From Erysipelotrichaceae bacterium (GTDB lineage: Bacteria > Bacillota_I > Bacilli_A > RFN20 > CAG-826): a DNA stretch of 37,000 nucleotides. The stretch is taken from NCBI GenBank assembly GCA_012744375.1, contig JAAYCD010000038.1:1-37000 (forward strand), written 5' to 3'. Below the pieces are notes generated by a model. That model was not told the origin of the DNA. It did no database searches and worked only from the letters and a program-made list of their open reading frames with translations. The position numbers and the translations under genes were made by a program. Positions 10,211 through 22,994 of the stretch are shown here, piece by piece; the first letter of the stretch is position 1, and every line of letters starts with the position of its first letter.

Positions 10211-10218
<8 letters not shown>
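9172..10218 (+). CDS. hrcA: Heat-inducible transcriptional repressor HrcA
   Basis: HrcA family sequence directly after CIRCE; ATG at 9172 after AAAAGGAG; the GTG at 9151 lies within CIRCE. Confidence 0.95.
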
Positions 10219-12711
<2,493 letters not shown>

Positions 12712-12738
12712 TTCATTCATTAATAAAATACTATGCAT

Positions 12739-12760
12739 TATAGGGGCAAAAGCCCCTATA
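12739..12760 (+). other. dnaK-dnaJ intergenic RNA hairpin (no U-tract)
   Basis: Perfect 9-bp stem TATAGGGGC-AAAA-GCCCCTATA. Confidence 0.75.
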
Positions 12761-12784
12761 TGTGTATAGAAGGAAAGGCATCAA

Positions 12785-13915
12785 ATGGCAGAAAAAAGAG
12801 ATCTTTATGAAACATTAGGCGTAGCCAAAACTGCCTCAAAAGACGAAATCAAAAGCGCTTATCGTAAACTAGCAAAAACATATCATCCAGACAATAAAAC
12901 AACTGGAAATGAAACTAAGTTTAAGGAAGTACAAGAAGCATATGATATCTTGTACGATGACCAAAAAAGAAGTGCATATGACCAATTTGGTTGGGCGGCT
13001 TTCGAGCAGGGTGGTGGCCAACCTGGAGCTAATCCATTCGAGGGTGGTTTCGGTTTTGGGTCAGGCGACGTCGATTTAGGCGATATCTTCTCGTCTTTCT
13101 TTGGTGGTGGCCGCCGTTCGGCTCGCACCAACATGGGCCCGCGTCGCGGAAATGATTCCATCGTTAGAGTGAAAGTAAACTTTATGGATACCATTTTGGG
13201 TCGCGATATCGATTTACCATTAACCGTTGATGAAACTTGTTCTCATTGTCACGGCACTGGAGCAAGAACTGCTACAGACATTCAAACATGTCCAACTTGT
13301 GCGGGTCGCGGTTACATTAAAACAACACGCCGGAGTTTATTCGGTGTGATTGAACAACAAGAAGTATGTCCACGTTGTGATGGAAGAGGCAAAATCGTCA
13401 TTAACGCTTGTCAAAAATGTAATGGACAAGGTTTCAACCGCGTCAAAAAGACGATAAAAGTCCACATTATCCCCGGCATTAATAATGGCCAACAAATTCG
13501 TGTTCAAGGCATGGGTGAAAGAGGAATTAATGGTGGTGATAACGGTGACTTATTCGTAGAAATTAATGTTAAACCACACGATTATTTCAAAAGAGAAGGC
13601 AATGATATTCATCTCGACTATCCACTAGATTTTTTCGATGCAATCCTAGGGGTGAAAGTTAATATTCCAACCGTTTATGGCGAAGTTCCATTAGATATTC
13701 CAAGCGGCACACAACCCGGCCAAGTGATGAGAATGCGTGGGCATGGCGTTAAAGATTTAAGAACTGGCCGACCGGGTGATCAATATATCCACTTAGATAT
13801 CAAACTTCCAAATAATTTAAACAAGCAACAAAAAGAATTGTTAACAAAATATCGCGATTCAGTGAAAAATGATGATACCTTTATTGCCAAATTCAATAAA
13901 GCGTTCAAAAAATAA
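12785..13915 (+). CDS. dnaJ: Molecular chaperone DnaJ (Hsp40)
   Basis: J-domain with HPD, G/F region, four CxxCxGxG zinc motifs. Confidence 0.97.
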   Translation: MAEKRDLYETLGVAKTASKDEIKSAYRKLAKTYHPDNKTTGNETKFKEVQEAYDILYDDQKRSAYDQFGWAAFEQGGGQPGANPFEGGFGFGSGDVDLGDIFSSFFGGGRRSARTNMGPRRGNDSIVRVKVNFMDTILGRDIDLPLTVDETCSHCHGTGARTATDIQTCPTCAGRGYIKTTRRSLFGVIEQQEVCPRCDGRGKIVINACQKCNGQGFNRVKKTIKVHIIPGINNGQQIRVQGMGERGINGGDNGDLFVEINVKPHDYFKREGNDIHLDYPLDFFDAILGVKVNIPTVYGEVPLDIPSGTQPGQVMRMRGHGVKDLRTGRPGDQYIHLDIKLPNNLNKQQKELLTKYRDSVKNDDTFIAKFNKAFKK

Positions 13916-13937
13916 ACCTTCTTATGAAGGTTTTTTT
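13914..13937 (+). terminator. Intrinsic terminator after dnaJ
   Basis: AAACCTTC-TTAT-GAAGGTTT followed by T-tract. Confidence 0.88.
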
Positions 13938-14003
13938 ATTTTTTATCACTTTTCTTAGACAAATATATTTATTGCCCCCTATTAGAATGTTAGGAGGTCA
14001 TAA

Positions 14004-15221
14004 ATGCAATATATTCCCCAAATTACAAGTGAAGGCTGTGGCTCTGCCTGCTTAAAAATGCTGCTTGCCATTGTGCAAAAGGACGAGCGTTATCTTTATT
14101 TAAATGAAGATGAAGGTCATGGTCCATATTCATACCAGGATTTACTCGACATTGCAAAAAGATACGGAGTGACTTTAATCGGTATAAAAATTGAAGATAA
14201 AGACGATCTAAGCCACTTAACGAACTTTCCGATGATTATAACCATGGTTAACGCAGATGAAACTACGCACGCTGTTTTGCTTAGTCAAAGAAAAGGCAAG
14301 CGTGTAAAAGTACATGACCCTAATAAAGGTGTAATGTGGAAGAAAATATCTGATATTACACGCTTTTGGGATGGGACCGCATTAACTATTTCCCACGTCG
14401 AACGTCAAACTTATGAACGCATCATTATCGACACTAAAGATGTAAAAGGCGAAGTAATTTCTTATTTGCTGCAAACTATGATCGCCACTTTTATCGCCTT
14501 AGGCACTTTCTTAATTAAACCTGATGGCTCGCCCCTTTGGACATTAGTGTTTATGGCTTTAAGTTTAGTAACTGAGATTGCTTTAAGAGGAGCGTTATTA
14601 AAAAGAATGCAGCGGTTTGACAAGTACATAAGGCGTTTTTATAGTTATGTACGCCCCGAGCATTACTTTGAGTTTTATCGCCGTGGCCAAGAATACAAGC
14701 GAAGTTCGCTCACAATGACATTGAACTTTATCTTCTACTTGTTGGTTGTCGTTTTGATTATGACAATTTTACTTTTCAATTCGCTATATTTTTTAATCTT
14801 GATCGCTACTTCCTTTCTTACTTCTTATCTTGGCGTTTTCTTTTTCGCCCCTTATAAAAATCAAATCGCTAAAGATTTAGAAGTAGAAGAAGAGGCATTA
14901 AGAAAGGAAATAGTGGTGGAAGGAGTGGAATTGAAGGTTAAAACAATGGAAATAAAAGCCTATCGATACGCCTATTTAGAAATTGCTAATAAGATCTTTG
15001 CTTTTGCTCTGATGATTTTGGCAAGTATATCCGTCAGCGTCATTGAAAAAGGCTTCAATCTCACCAACATTGTGTTTTACACCTGCTTAAGTATGTTGCT
15101 TTATCAGTCTTTAACGCCGCTTTTTTCTTATGATTACCGCCTAGCGGAAAATTTATTAATGAAAGCTAGGGTTAACAACCTTGTTCATCATCATGATGAA
15201 ATTAATAGTAAAAAGCGCTAA
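14004..15221 (+). CDS. C39-family peptidase domain fused to a multi-TM region, without an ABC ATPase domain
   Basis: Cys region QITSEGCGSACLKMLL, His in THAVLL, Asp in VHDPNKG; then several TM segments; no Walker A or ABC signature; AGGAGG Shine-Dalgarno. Confidence 0.75.
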   Translation: MQYIPQITSEGCGSACLKMLLAIVQKDERYLYLNEDEGHGPYSYQDLLDIAKRYGVTLIGIKIEDKDDLSHLTNFPMIITMVNADETTHAVLLSQRKGKRVKVHDPNKGVMWKKISDITRFWDGTALTISHVERQTYERIIIDTKDVKGEVISYLLQTMIATFIALGTFLIKPDGSPLWTLVFMALSLVTEIALRGALLKRMQRFDKYIRRFYSYVRPEHYFEFYRRGQEYKRSSLTMTLNFIFYLLVVVLIMTILLFNSLYFLILIATSFLTSYLGVFFFAPYKNQIAKDLEVEEEALRKEIVVEGVELKVKTMEIKAYRYAYLEIANKIFAFALMILASISVSVIEKGFNLTNIVFYTCLSMLLYQSLTPLFSYDYRLAENLLMKARVNNLVHHHDEINSKKR

Positions 15222-15228
15222 AAGATAG

Positions 15229-15234
15229 TATGAT
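15229..15234 (+). promoter_or_regulatory. Candidate -10 (TATGAT), leaderless promoter of ybeY
   Basis: TATGAT followed by 6 nt and ATG at 15241; no Shine-Dalgarno. Confidence 0.35.
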
Positions 15235-15240
15235 TTACGT

Positions 15241-15696
15241 ATGGAACTTGATTTCAATTCATTCAATGAATCGTATAACCTTTATCAAGCAGAATACGAA
15301 ACACTACTAGACAAAACACTCAAGCATTTAGCCTTAAACTTTGATCCTTTTGTTAGTGTCACGCTCGTCGATAATGATTATATTCAAGCAATTAACCGTG
15401 ACTATCGTCATCTTGACCAGCCCACTGACGTTATCTCCTTTGCATTTTTGGATGATAACAAGGATAGGGATACTATTTTGCACTCTGGTTCGATGGTGAT
15501 TCTTGGTGAAATCTATATCAGTATAGATAAAGCTAAGAGTCAAGCTGAGAACTATGGTCATAGCCTTGATCGCGAGTTAAAATTCTTATTCGTCCATGGA
15601 TTGCTCCATCTTCTCGGCTATGACCATATGACTGAAGCTGAAGAAAAAATCATGTTCGCTTTGCAAGATAAAATCTTGCCAAAAGGTAACTTATGA
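15241..15696 (+). CDS. ybeY: Endoribonuclease YbeY (rRNA maturation factor)
   Basis: HGLLHLLGYDH metal site; TDVISFAF motif. Confidence 0.95.
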   Translation: MELDFNSFNESYNLYQAEYETLLDKTLKHLALNFDPFVSVTLVDNDYIQAINRDYRHLDQPTDVISFAFLDDNKDRDTILHSGSMVILGEIYISIDKAKSQAENYGHSLDRELKFLFVHGLLHLLGYDHMTEAEEKIMFALQDKILPKGNL

Positions 15697-16094
15697 AAAC
15701 TGAAAACTTAATTGAAAAAGCAAAAGATGCACGGAAACTATCTTATAGTCCATACTCAAAATTCGCTGTCGGAGCTGCTTTACTATGTAAAGATGGGCAA
15801 GTCATTGCCGGAGCAAACATCGAAAATGCTTCTTATCCACTATGTATTTGTGCTGAACGCAATGCACTTTATAGCGCGATGTTGCGTGGCTACAAGAAGT
15901 CTGATTTCCTTGCCTTGGCCATTGTTGCTGATACCCCTGAAGCATGTGCGCCTTGTGGTGCTTGTCGTCAAGTAATTAGTGAACTTTTCCCTAAGGAAGG
16001 TGAAATTATTATGGCCAATTTAAAAGGTGCGGTTGTGAAAAGTAATATCGCCAAATTATTACCTTTTGCTTTTTCTGAAGAGGACTTGAAATAA
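15693..16094 (+). CDS. cdd: Cytidine deaminase
   Basis: SPYSKFAVGAALL, CAERNA and PCGACRQV zinc motifs. Confidence 0.95.
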   Translation: MKTENLIEKAKDARKLSYSPYSKFAVGAALLCKDGQVIAGANIENASYPLCICAERNALYSAMLRGYKKSDFLALAIVADTPEACAPCGACRQVISELFPKEGEIIMANLKGAVVKSNIAKLLPFAFSEEDLK

Positions 16095-16978
16095 TGAAAT
16101 CGGGTTTTGTCGCTATCTTAGGCCGACCAAATGTCGGAAAATCCACACTACTCAATCGTTTAATTAACCGTAATGTTTCAATTGTGACCGATAAATCGCA
16201 AACTACAAGAAACAGAATTATCGGTATTTATAATAGTGAAGAAGCACAAATTGTTTTTGTCGATACTCCCGGCATTCATAAGCCACAACAAAAATTAGGC
16301 ATCGAGATGAACAACATGGCTTATAGCACCGCGCACACAGTTGATGCCACTATGCTAGTGGTGGACACTTCTAAACCATTCGGTCCAGGTGATAAATATA
16401 TAATTGACCATCTCAGTATCCATGATCGCCCATTGATTATTGTTTTTAACAAAATTGACCTTGCTCGGCTCGATAAAGCTGAATTATTGAAAAATACATA
16501 CCGCGATTATTTCCCAGGGGCCATCTTTATTGATGTAGTAGCTAAAGAAGGATTTAACGTTGGTGAAATCATTAAAATTTTAATGAATATCTTACCTGAA
16601 GGCCCGGCTTACTACCCAAAAGAAATGGTTACCGATAAAGATGAAATTTTCCGCATTAAAGAAATTATTCGCGAAAAGGTGTTATTAATTCTCCGCCAGG
16701 AAGTGCCACATTCAATAGCCATTTATATGGAACATATTGAGTGGGAGAAAAAGCCAATCGAAATTATGGCTTCAATTATCGTTGAAAAAGAAAGTCAAAA
16801 AGGTATTGTGATTGGTGCTTCTGGAAGAAGAATAAAAGAAATCGGTTCTAAAGCTCGTTCTGATATCGAAAAGTTCTTAAAGCAACACGTTTATTTAGAA
16901 TTACAAGTCAAAGTAAATCCCGATTGGCGCGATGATGAAAAATCATTACAGCAATACGGGTATAAATACGAAAAATAA
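16094..16978 (+). CDS. era: GTPase Era
   Basis: GRPNVGKSTLLNRL, DTPGIHKP, NKID, C-terminal KH domain. Confidence 0.97.
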   Translation: MKSGFVAILGRPNVGKSTLLNRLINRNVSIVTDKSQTTRNRIIGIYNSEEAQIVFVDTPGIHKPQQKLGIEMNNMAYSTAHTVDATMLVVDTSKPFGPGDKYIIDHLSIHDRPLIIVFNKIDLARLDKAELLKNTYRDYFPGAIFIDVVAKEGFNVGEIIKILMNILPEGPAYYPKEMVTDKDEIFRIKEIIREKVLLILRQEVPHSIAIYMEHIEWEKKPIEIMASIIVEKESQKGIVIGASGRRIKEIGSKARSDIEKFLKQHVYLELQVKVNPDWRDDEKSLQQYGYKYEK

Positions 16979-16981
16979 GAA

Positions 16982-17695
16982 ATGAAAGTTATCGTTTTAA
17001 CCGTCAATCAATATAAAGAAAAAGATGCCATCGTCACTGCGGTTGCTGAAAAGCAATTGATCACTTTTCTTGCGAAGGGGATTAATGATCCTAAAAGCAA
17101 AAATAGTGTCCTCAACAACCCTTTAACAATTGTTGACATCGAATTAGTCGAAGGCAACTTAAAATATCCGGTCTTAAAAAACTCAAAACAACTTTTCACG
17201 CCACTAAAAGTGGAAATGGACGCTAATTATTTAGGCGCGCTCTTATTTATTGGTGAAATGATGTTAAATTTATTTCCTGATGAAGAAAAATATAAGATGT
17301 TTGCTTGCTTAGAAGAAGGGGTAGAAGCATTAAGAAAAACTAATGATTGGCTGATGTCCTTGTTAGTATTCATGAGCCATGCGATTAGGATTGGCGGTTT
17401 TGAATTAGAAGTTAATCAATGCGTTATTTGTGGAAATAAACAAAAAATCGTCGCTTTCTCTTTTGTTGATGGCGGATTTATTTGTGAAAAATGTTATCAC
17501 GAAGGCATTTCAATAAATTTAAGCAAAGAGCAAATGCTCTTATTAAGAAAGATTTTTAACGCGCGAGATTATTTGCTTGCTGGAACCGATTACTCGCGTC
17601 AAGATGCTTTAGTTATATTTGATAGAGTGACCGAATACATCCAAGAAGTTTTCGGTTATCACTTTAAGAATCTGAAGCTTTTAACAATTAATTAA
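16982..17695 (+). CDS. recO: DNA repair protein RecO
   Basis: RecO-type OB N-terminus, CVICG...CEKC zinc motif, position after era. Confidence 0.88.
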   Translation: MKVIVLTVNQYKEKDAIVTAVAEKQLITFLAKGINDPKSKNSVLNNPLTIVDIELVEGNLKYPVLKNSKQLFTPLKVEMDANYLGALLFIGEMMLNLFPDEEKYKMFACLEEGVEALRKTNDWLMSLLVFMSHAIRIGGFELEVNQCVICGNKQKIVAFSFVDGGFICEKCYHEGISINLSKEQMLLLRKIFNARDYLLAGTDYSRQDALVIFDRVTEYIQEVFGYHFKNLKLLTIN

Positions 17696-17721
17696 ATAAT
17701 AATAAAAACACTGATAATAGG

Positions 17722-17750
17722 TTGACAACAATTCACATTACTTGTAGCAT
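17722..17750 (+). promoter_or_regulatory. Promoter of glyS
   Basis: TTGACA (17722-17727), 17-nt spacer, TAGCAT (17745-17750). Confidence 0.5.
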
Positions 17751-17778
17751 ATAGTTTGTATGCATAACGAGGTAATGT

Positions 17779-19152
17779 ATGAATAAATTTGAATTTGATA
17801 AATTGACCAACCATTTTATTGTCTCTGGCTTTTATTTCCAAGGTTCTGAAATCTATGGTGGATTAAGTAACACTTGGGATTATGGCCCATTAGGAAGCGA
17901 AATTAAGCAAAACATCCGTAGGATGTGGTGGAAGAAATTCGTCCAAGAAAGTCGTACCAATGTCGGCATTGATGCGGCAATATTGATGAACCCAAAAGTT
18001 TGGGAAGCAACAGGACATGTTTCAACTTTTAACGATCCATTAATTGACTGCAAATATTGTAAACAACGCTTCAGAGCCGATCATTTAATCGAAGGCGCCT
18101 ATCCTAATGAAGACGTTAACGCAATGAACAATGATCAAATGATGGCATTTATTCGTTCTCACGAAGTGGCTTGTCCAAACTGTAATCATCATGACTTCAC
18201 TGACATCCGTCAGTTCAATATGATGTTTAAAACGCATATTGGTGTCACGGAGGACAGTAAATCAACAGTGTATTTACGTCCAGAAACAGCTCAAGGCGTA
18301 TTCGTTAACTTCAAAAACGTCATGCGTGCCACTCGTAGAAAATTACCGATCGGTATTTGTAACGTTGGTAGAGCATTTAGAAATGAAATCACTCCTGGTC
18401 AAATGACTTTTCGAACGAGAGAATTCGACCAAATGGAAATGGAGTTTTTCTGTAAGCCAGGCGAAGATTTAAAATGGTTTGATTATTGGAAACAATATTG
18501 TTTGGACTTTGTTGACTCTTTGGGCATTAAAAAGGAAAACCTACGCTACCGCGACCATGAACCAGCGGAATTAGCGTTTTATAGCAAAGCTACCACCGAC
18601 ATTGAATACTTATTCCCATTCGGTTGGGGCGAAATTTGGGGTATTGCCGATCGTACCGATTACGACTTAAAGCGACACATTCAATTTAGTGGAGAATCTT
18701 TGGATTACTTAGATCCAGAAACTAACGAGCGTTACGTGCCTTATTGTATTGAACCATCGGTTGGATTAGATCGTTTAGTATTGATGACTTTATGTGATGC
18801 TTATGACGAACAATTGGTTAATGGCGAAGATTCTCGCATCGTTATGCATCTTCTACCTGCGCTTGCTCCATTTAAAGCAGCAGTATTGCCACTTTCTAAA
18901 AAATTAGAAGACAAAGCTCGCGAAGTTGAGGCTGAACTTTCTAAATATTTTAGTATCGTTTACGACGATACAGGTAGTATTGGCAAACGTTATCGCCGTC
19001 AAGATGCAGTTGGCACTCCATATTGCATTACCATCGACTTTGATACATTAAGTGATGGGGCGGTAACCATTCGTGACCGTGACACCATGGCACAAGTCCG
19101 TTTACCAATCGCCGATTTAAAAGCATATATCGAAGAAAAAATTTATTTCTAA
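17779..19152 (+). CDS. glyS: Glycine--tRNA ligase (single-chain alpha2 type)
   Basis: [27 protein letters not shown], class II motifs. Confidence 0.96.
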   Translation: MNKFEFDKLTNHFIVSGFYFQGSEIYGGLSNTWDYGPLGSEIKQNIRRMWWKKFVQESRTNVGIDAAILMNPKVWEATGHVSTFNDPLIDCKYCKQRFRADHLIEGAYPNEDVNAMNNDQMMAFIRSHEVACPNCNHHDFTDIRQFNMMFKTHIGVTEDSKSTVYLRPETAQGVFVNFKNVMRATRRKLPIGICNVGRAFRNEITPGQMTFRTREFDQMEMEFFCKPGEDLKWFDYWKQYCLDFVDSLGIKKENLRYRDHEPAELAFYSKATTDIEYLFPFGWGEIWGIADRTDYDLKRHIQFSGESLDYLDPETNERYVPYCIEPSVGLDRLVLMTLCDAYDEQLVNGEDSRIVMHLLPALAPFKAAVLPLSKKLEDKAREVEAELSKYFSIVYDDTGSIGKRYRRQDAVGTPYCITIDFDTLSDGAVTIRDRDTMAQVRLPIADLKAYIEEKIYF

Positions 19153-19184
19153 TCAGTAAAAAATTAGTAGAAAAATAGGGAAAC

Positions 19185-19190
19185 TATAAT
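19185..19190 (+). promoter_or_regulatory. Candidate -10 (TATAAT), leaderless promoter of dnaG
   Basis: Consensus TATAAT followed by exactly 7 nt and ATG at 19198; no Shine-Dalgarno. Confidence 0.5.
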
Positions 19191-19197
19191 AAATTAT

Positions 19198-20979
19198 ATG
19201 GCATTTGAAGAAGGATTATACAACGAGGTACTTAAGCGCGCAGACATCGTCAAGGTGGTATCTGCTTATTTACCTGTGGTCAGAAAAGGTAAAGACTATT
19301 TGGCAAAATGTCCTTTCCACGATGACACTAACCCTTCTATGCACGTTTCTCCGCAGTTAAAAATCTTTAAGTGCTTTGTTTGTGGCACAAGTGGCAACTC
19401 AATTAGCTTCGTTAAGAAGTATGCTAAGATGTCTGCCATGGAAGCGATGAAGAAAGTTGCTGAAATCTCTGATTTCCATGACCCCCGTTTAGAAGGTATT
19501 ACTAAAGTAAAAGTCGTCGACCCTAAACGTGTGCCTTTAGTTAAGTGTTTGCACGACTTAACAGTTTATTATCAATATGCACTAAACTCTCCAGAAGGCA
19601 AAGTAGGACTAGAATATTTCACTAATCGCTATTTGGATGCGGGGATAAGAAACAAGTTCCGTTTAGGCTATGCCTATAAAGATGGTAAGGCAACTTGTGA
19701 CTTTTTACTTAGCAAAGGCCATTCATTAAAAACAATTGAAGATGTCGGTATTGCGCTTGCGATTAATAATGCCTATTATGACCGCAACCAAGGACGTGTC
19801 ATCTTTCCTATCTTTGATAACGAAGGGGAAGTCGTTGGATATTCTGCTAGACGTCTAGGTGATGGATCTGAGGCTAAATATGTTAACTCGCCCGATACTT
19901 ATTTGTTTCACAAATCCAATATTTTATATAACTATCACAATGCGAAAGAAAAAGCGCACATCGCCGGTTACGTTTATGTACTTGAAGGGTTTATGGATGT
20001 TTTTGCACTTTATCGCATTGGTATTGAAGCAGCAGTGGCCACAATGGGCACAACTTTAAGTGATGAACACATCCGTTTACTTAGAGCACTAAATGTAGAA
20101 GTAAGACTTTGTCTTGATGGTGATTTGCCTGGTCAAAAGGCTTCAATGACGATGGCGGATTTATTAATTAAAAATGGTATTAATGTTCGCATTGTTGATA
20201 ATCAAAACAATCGTAAAGACCCAGACGAAATATTGAACACCGAAGGTGATGTCGCTTTAAACGCTTATTTAAATAAGTTGATTTCTTATGTTGACTTTAC
20301 TCTTAACTTTTATCTCAACACCAACCCATTACAAACTACAGAACAAAAAACACAACTCATCCAAGAATTCGTCCCAATTTTATTGGGTATTCGTTTGCAA
20401 TTAGAACTCGATAGTTATATCGGTAAGTTATCCAAAATTACTGGCTATACTTCTGAAGCGATAAGAAATATTTTAAAGACCGCAAAAGTAAGGCCTGAAA
20501 TTAGAGATTATCGCTCGATGATTATCGATTACCATCCTGAAAGAAAAATCCTCCGCAGACTTAATCTGGCGGAGCGTGAACTTTTATACCAAATGTTACA
20601 AAACAAGCAAGCAGTGGGCTTTTACGAGGGAAATATCGATGGTTTTTATGATTCCACCTACCGTGTAATTGCCAATTTCGTTATTGAGTATGCGCGAACA
20701 CACGATAACTTCGTGCCAGTGGACATTATTTCTTCATTAGAAAATAGCGACATTGATGGCAAAGAAATGATGGTTAACCAAATTACTGAGTTATATATGG
20801 AAAGAAACCATCCAAAGTGTGACCAAAAATTGCTTGATAATTTACAACAGGTGATTAAAGAAGAAAAAGAACGGATTTTCGAAAATGATTTACTCGAACA
20901 ATCTTTACAAAACAAAAGCCAGCTCGATCAAGCGCGTATTCTCGCAGAATATAATCGTCGTAAAGTACGTAAAAAGTAA
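19198..20979 (+). CDS. dnaG: DNA primase
   Basis: CPFHDDTNPSMHVSP...CFVCG zinc finger, Toprim VLEGFMDVFAL and CLDGDLPGQKA. Confidence 0.96.
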   Translation: MAFEEGLYNEVLKRADIVKVVSAYLPVVRKGKDYLAKCPFHDDTNPSMHVSPQLKIFKCFVCGTSGNSISFVKKYAKMSAMEAMKKVAEISDFHDPRLEGITKVKVVDPKRVPLVKCLHDLTVYYQYALNSPEGKVGLEYFTNRYLDAGIRNKFRLGYAYKDGKATCDFLLSKGHSLKTIEDVGIALAINNAYYDRNQGRVIFPIFDNEGEVVGYSARRLGDGSEAKYVNSPDTYLFHKSNILYNYHNAKEKAHIAGYVYVLEGFMDVFALYRIGIEAAVATMGTTLSDEHIRLLRALNVEVRLCLDGDLPGQKASMTMADLLIKNGINVRIVDNQNNRKDPDEILNTEGDVALNAYLNKLISYVDFTLNFYLNTNPLQTTEQKTQLIQEFVPILLGIRLQLELDSYIGKLSKITGYTSEAIRNILKTAKVRPEIRDYRSMIIDYHPERKILRRLNLAERELLYQMLQNKQAVGFYEGNIDGFYDSTYRVIANFVIEYARTHDNFVPVDIISSLENSDIDGKEMMVNQITELYMERNHPKCDQKLLDNLQQVIKEEKERIFENDLLEQSLQNKSQLDQARILAEYNRRKVRKK

Positions 20980-21012
20980 TATAAACCAAAGCAATGAAAG
21001 GGGCATTGATTT

Positions 21013-22332
21013 ATGGGAACAAAAAAAGTTGAAACAGTAGAAACTGAAAACAAACCAAAAAAAAGAGGTAGACCAAAAGTGAGCGAAGGTGGGGTTAGCA
21101 CTCCAAAACTTTCTTTAGAAAAAGAGAAGAAAAAACCACTCAAGGCTATTTATGATGAAGACGGTGAAATTTTATCTTTAGATGAGATTAAGGCTAAATT
21201 ATTAAAAAAAGCTAAAGCAGCAGGGAGCATAGACCAAAGCGATATTTATGACACGCTTTCCCCATTCGACGTGGATGATAATACTCTCCTTGATTTAATC
21301 AACTTCTTCAAAGATAGTGGCATTGAAGTTGTCGTCGATACCGAAGAAGAAGACGAAGATTTCGAAGTAGATTTCGATGAGAACAAATTAGCGCTTGACG
21401 TCGAAGATGATGCAGCTGACTTTTTTGAAGAAGATACAGTTAAAGAAGAAGAGGAAGAAGAAATTGATGTCGATTATCTTGGCAGTGAAGTCAAAGTAAA
21501 TGACTCTGTCAAAATGTACTTAAAAGAAATCGGCAAATATAGTTTGTTAAAGGCTACTGACGAACCAATTCTCGCTAAGAAAATTTTAGAAGGCGACGAA
21601 GAGGCAAAAATGACACTTATTAACGCTAACTTACGTTTAGTCGTCAACATTGCAAAACACTATGTTGGTCGCGGTATGTTGCTACTTGACTTAATTCAAG
21701 AAGGCAACCTTGGTTTGATGAAAGCTGTTGATAAATTTGACTATACCAAAGGGTATAAGTTTTCAACTTACGCCACATGGTGGATTCGTCAAGCTATCAC
21801 TAGAGCTATTGCCGATCAAGCTAGAACGATTCGTATTCCAGTCCACATGGTGGAAACCATCAACAAGATGACGAGAATTCAAAGACAACTTATCCAAGAA
21901 TTAGGCCGTGAACCAACCGCCGAAGAAATTAGCGATGTAATGAACGGTGAACTTTCCGCCAAACGAATCCGTGAAATTCAAAGAATCGCCATGGAACCAG
22001 TTTCATTAGAAACTCCAATTGGTGAGGAAGATGATTCGCATTTAGGTGACTTTATCGAAGATAAGGAAAGCGAATCTCCAGTGGACTTTACCACCAGACA
22101 ACTTTTAAAAGAAGAATTATATGCCATTTTGAAAGATTTAAGTGATCGCGAAGAAAGAGTAATTAGACTCCGTTATGGTTTAGATGATAACCGCCCAAGA
22201 ACTTTAGAAGAAGTTGGTCGTGAATTTGGAGTTACTCGCGAAAGAATTAGACAGATTGAAGCTAAAGCCATTAAAAAGCTTAGACATCCAACCCGCTCAA
22301 AGAGACTCGGTGATTATAAGGAAAAAATATAA
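21013..22332 (+). CDS. rpoD: Primary RNA polymerase sigma factor RpoD/SigA
   Basis: [57 protein letters not shown]. Confidence 0.98.
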   Translation: MGTKKVETVETENKPKKRGRPKVSEGGVSTPKLSLEKEKKKPLKAIYDEDGEILSLDEIKAKLLKKAKAAGSIDQSDIYDTLSPFDVDDNTLLDLINFFKDSGIEVVVDTEEEDEDFEVDFDENKLALDVEDDAADFFEEDTVKEEEEEEIDVDYLGSEVKVNDSVKMYLKEIGKYSLLKATDEPILAKKILEGDEEAKMTLINANLRLVVNIAKHYVGRGMLLLDLIQEGNLGLMKAVDKFDYTKGYKFSTYATWWIRQAITRAIADQARTIRIPVHMVETINKMTRIQRQLIQELGREPTAEEISDVMNGELSAKRIREIQRIAMEPVSLETPIGEEDDSHLGDFIEDKESESPVDFTTRQLLKEELYAILKDLSDREERVIRLRYGLDDNRPRTLEEVGREFGVTRERIRQIEAKAIKKLRHPTRSKRLGDYKEKI

Positions 22333-22994
22333 TGGTAAAATTATCCAAGCGTCTTAGGACCATTCATGACTTAGTCCCTAAATGCGTGCCCGCGGACATT
22401 GGAAGTGATCACGGTAAACTGATGATTGCTTTGGTGGAAAGTGGCAAGATTGAAAAAGGCTATGCCATTGAAAACAAAGAAGGTCCGTATGAAAGGCTAA
22501 AAAACAATCTCATCCAAGCAGGAGTGATTGATGTAGTCGTTCCTTTGTATAGTGATGGGCTTGAAGACTTACCAGAAATTGTTGATACTTTGATTATTGC
22601 GGGTATGGGTGGCATAAACATCATTGGCATATTAAAAAAAAATCCAAGAAAACTAGAACACATTCAAACCATCATCATAGATGCCCATAGTTCCGTGCCA
22701 ACTGTTAGAAAAGAAATTTGTCGCATGGGCTTTACCATCGCTGATGAAAAAATCATCAATGAAGGAAATATTTACTATGAAATCATTAAGTTCATTCGTG
22801 GCGAATGTGCTTTGTTAAGCGATGAGGACATTGAATATGGACCAGTTTTAAGACAAGAAAAATGCGCCATTTTCAAAGAAAAATACCAAAATCGTATTTC
22901 AGAGATAGAAAAAATCATTTCTTCTGGTTCAATTCCTGAAGATCGCTTTGATTTGCTATCCAAAGAAAAATGTCGTTTAAAGAAAAATGTATGA
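22332..22994 (+). CDS. trmK: tRNA (adenine(22)-N(1))-methyltransferase TrmK
   Basis: ADIGSDHGKLMIALVESGK SAM-binding motif, IIAGMGG; position after rpoD. Confidence 0.92.
   Translation: MVKLSKRLRTIHDLVPKCVPADIGSDHGKLMIALVESGKIEKGYAIENKEGPYERLKNNLIQAGVIDVVVPLYSDGLEDLPEIVDTLIIAGMGGINIIGILKKNPRKLEHIQTIIIDAHSSVPTVRKEICRMGFTIADEKIINEGNIYYEIIKFIRGECALLSDEDIEYGPVLRQEKCAIFKEKYQNRISEIEKIISSGSIPEDRFDLLSKEKCRLKKNV

Noticed and set aside
12883-13194. 103-aa antisense ORF over dnaJ
   Set aside because: Pro/Ser/Lys-rich product mirroring the Gly-rich DnaJ region; explained by codon composition
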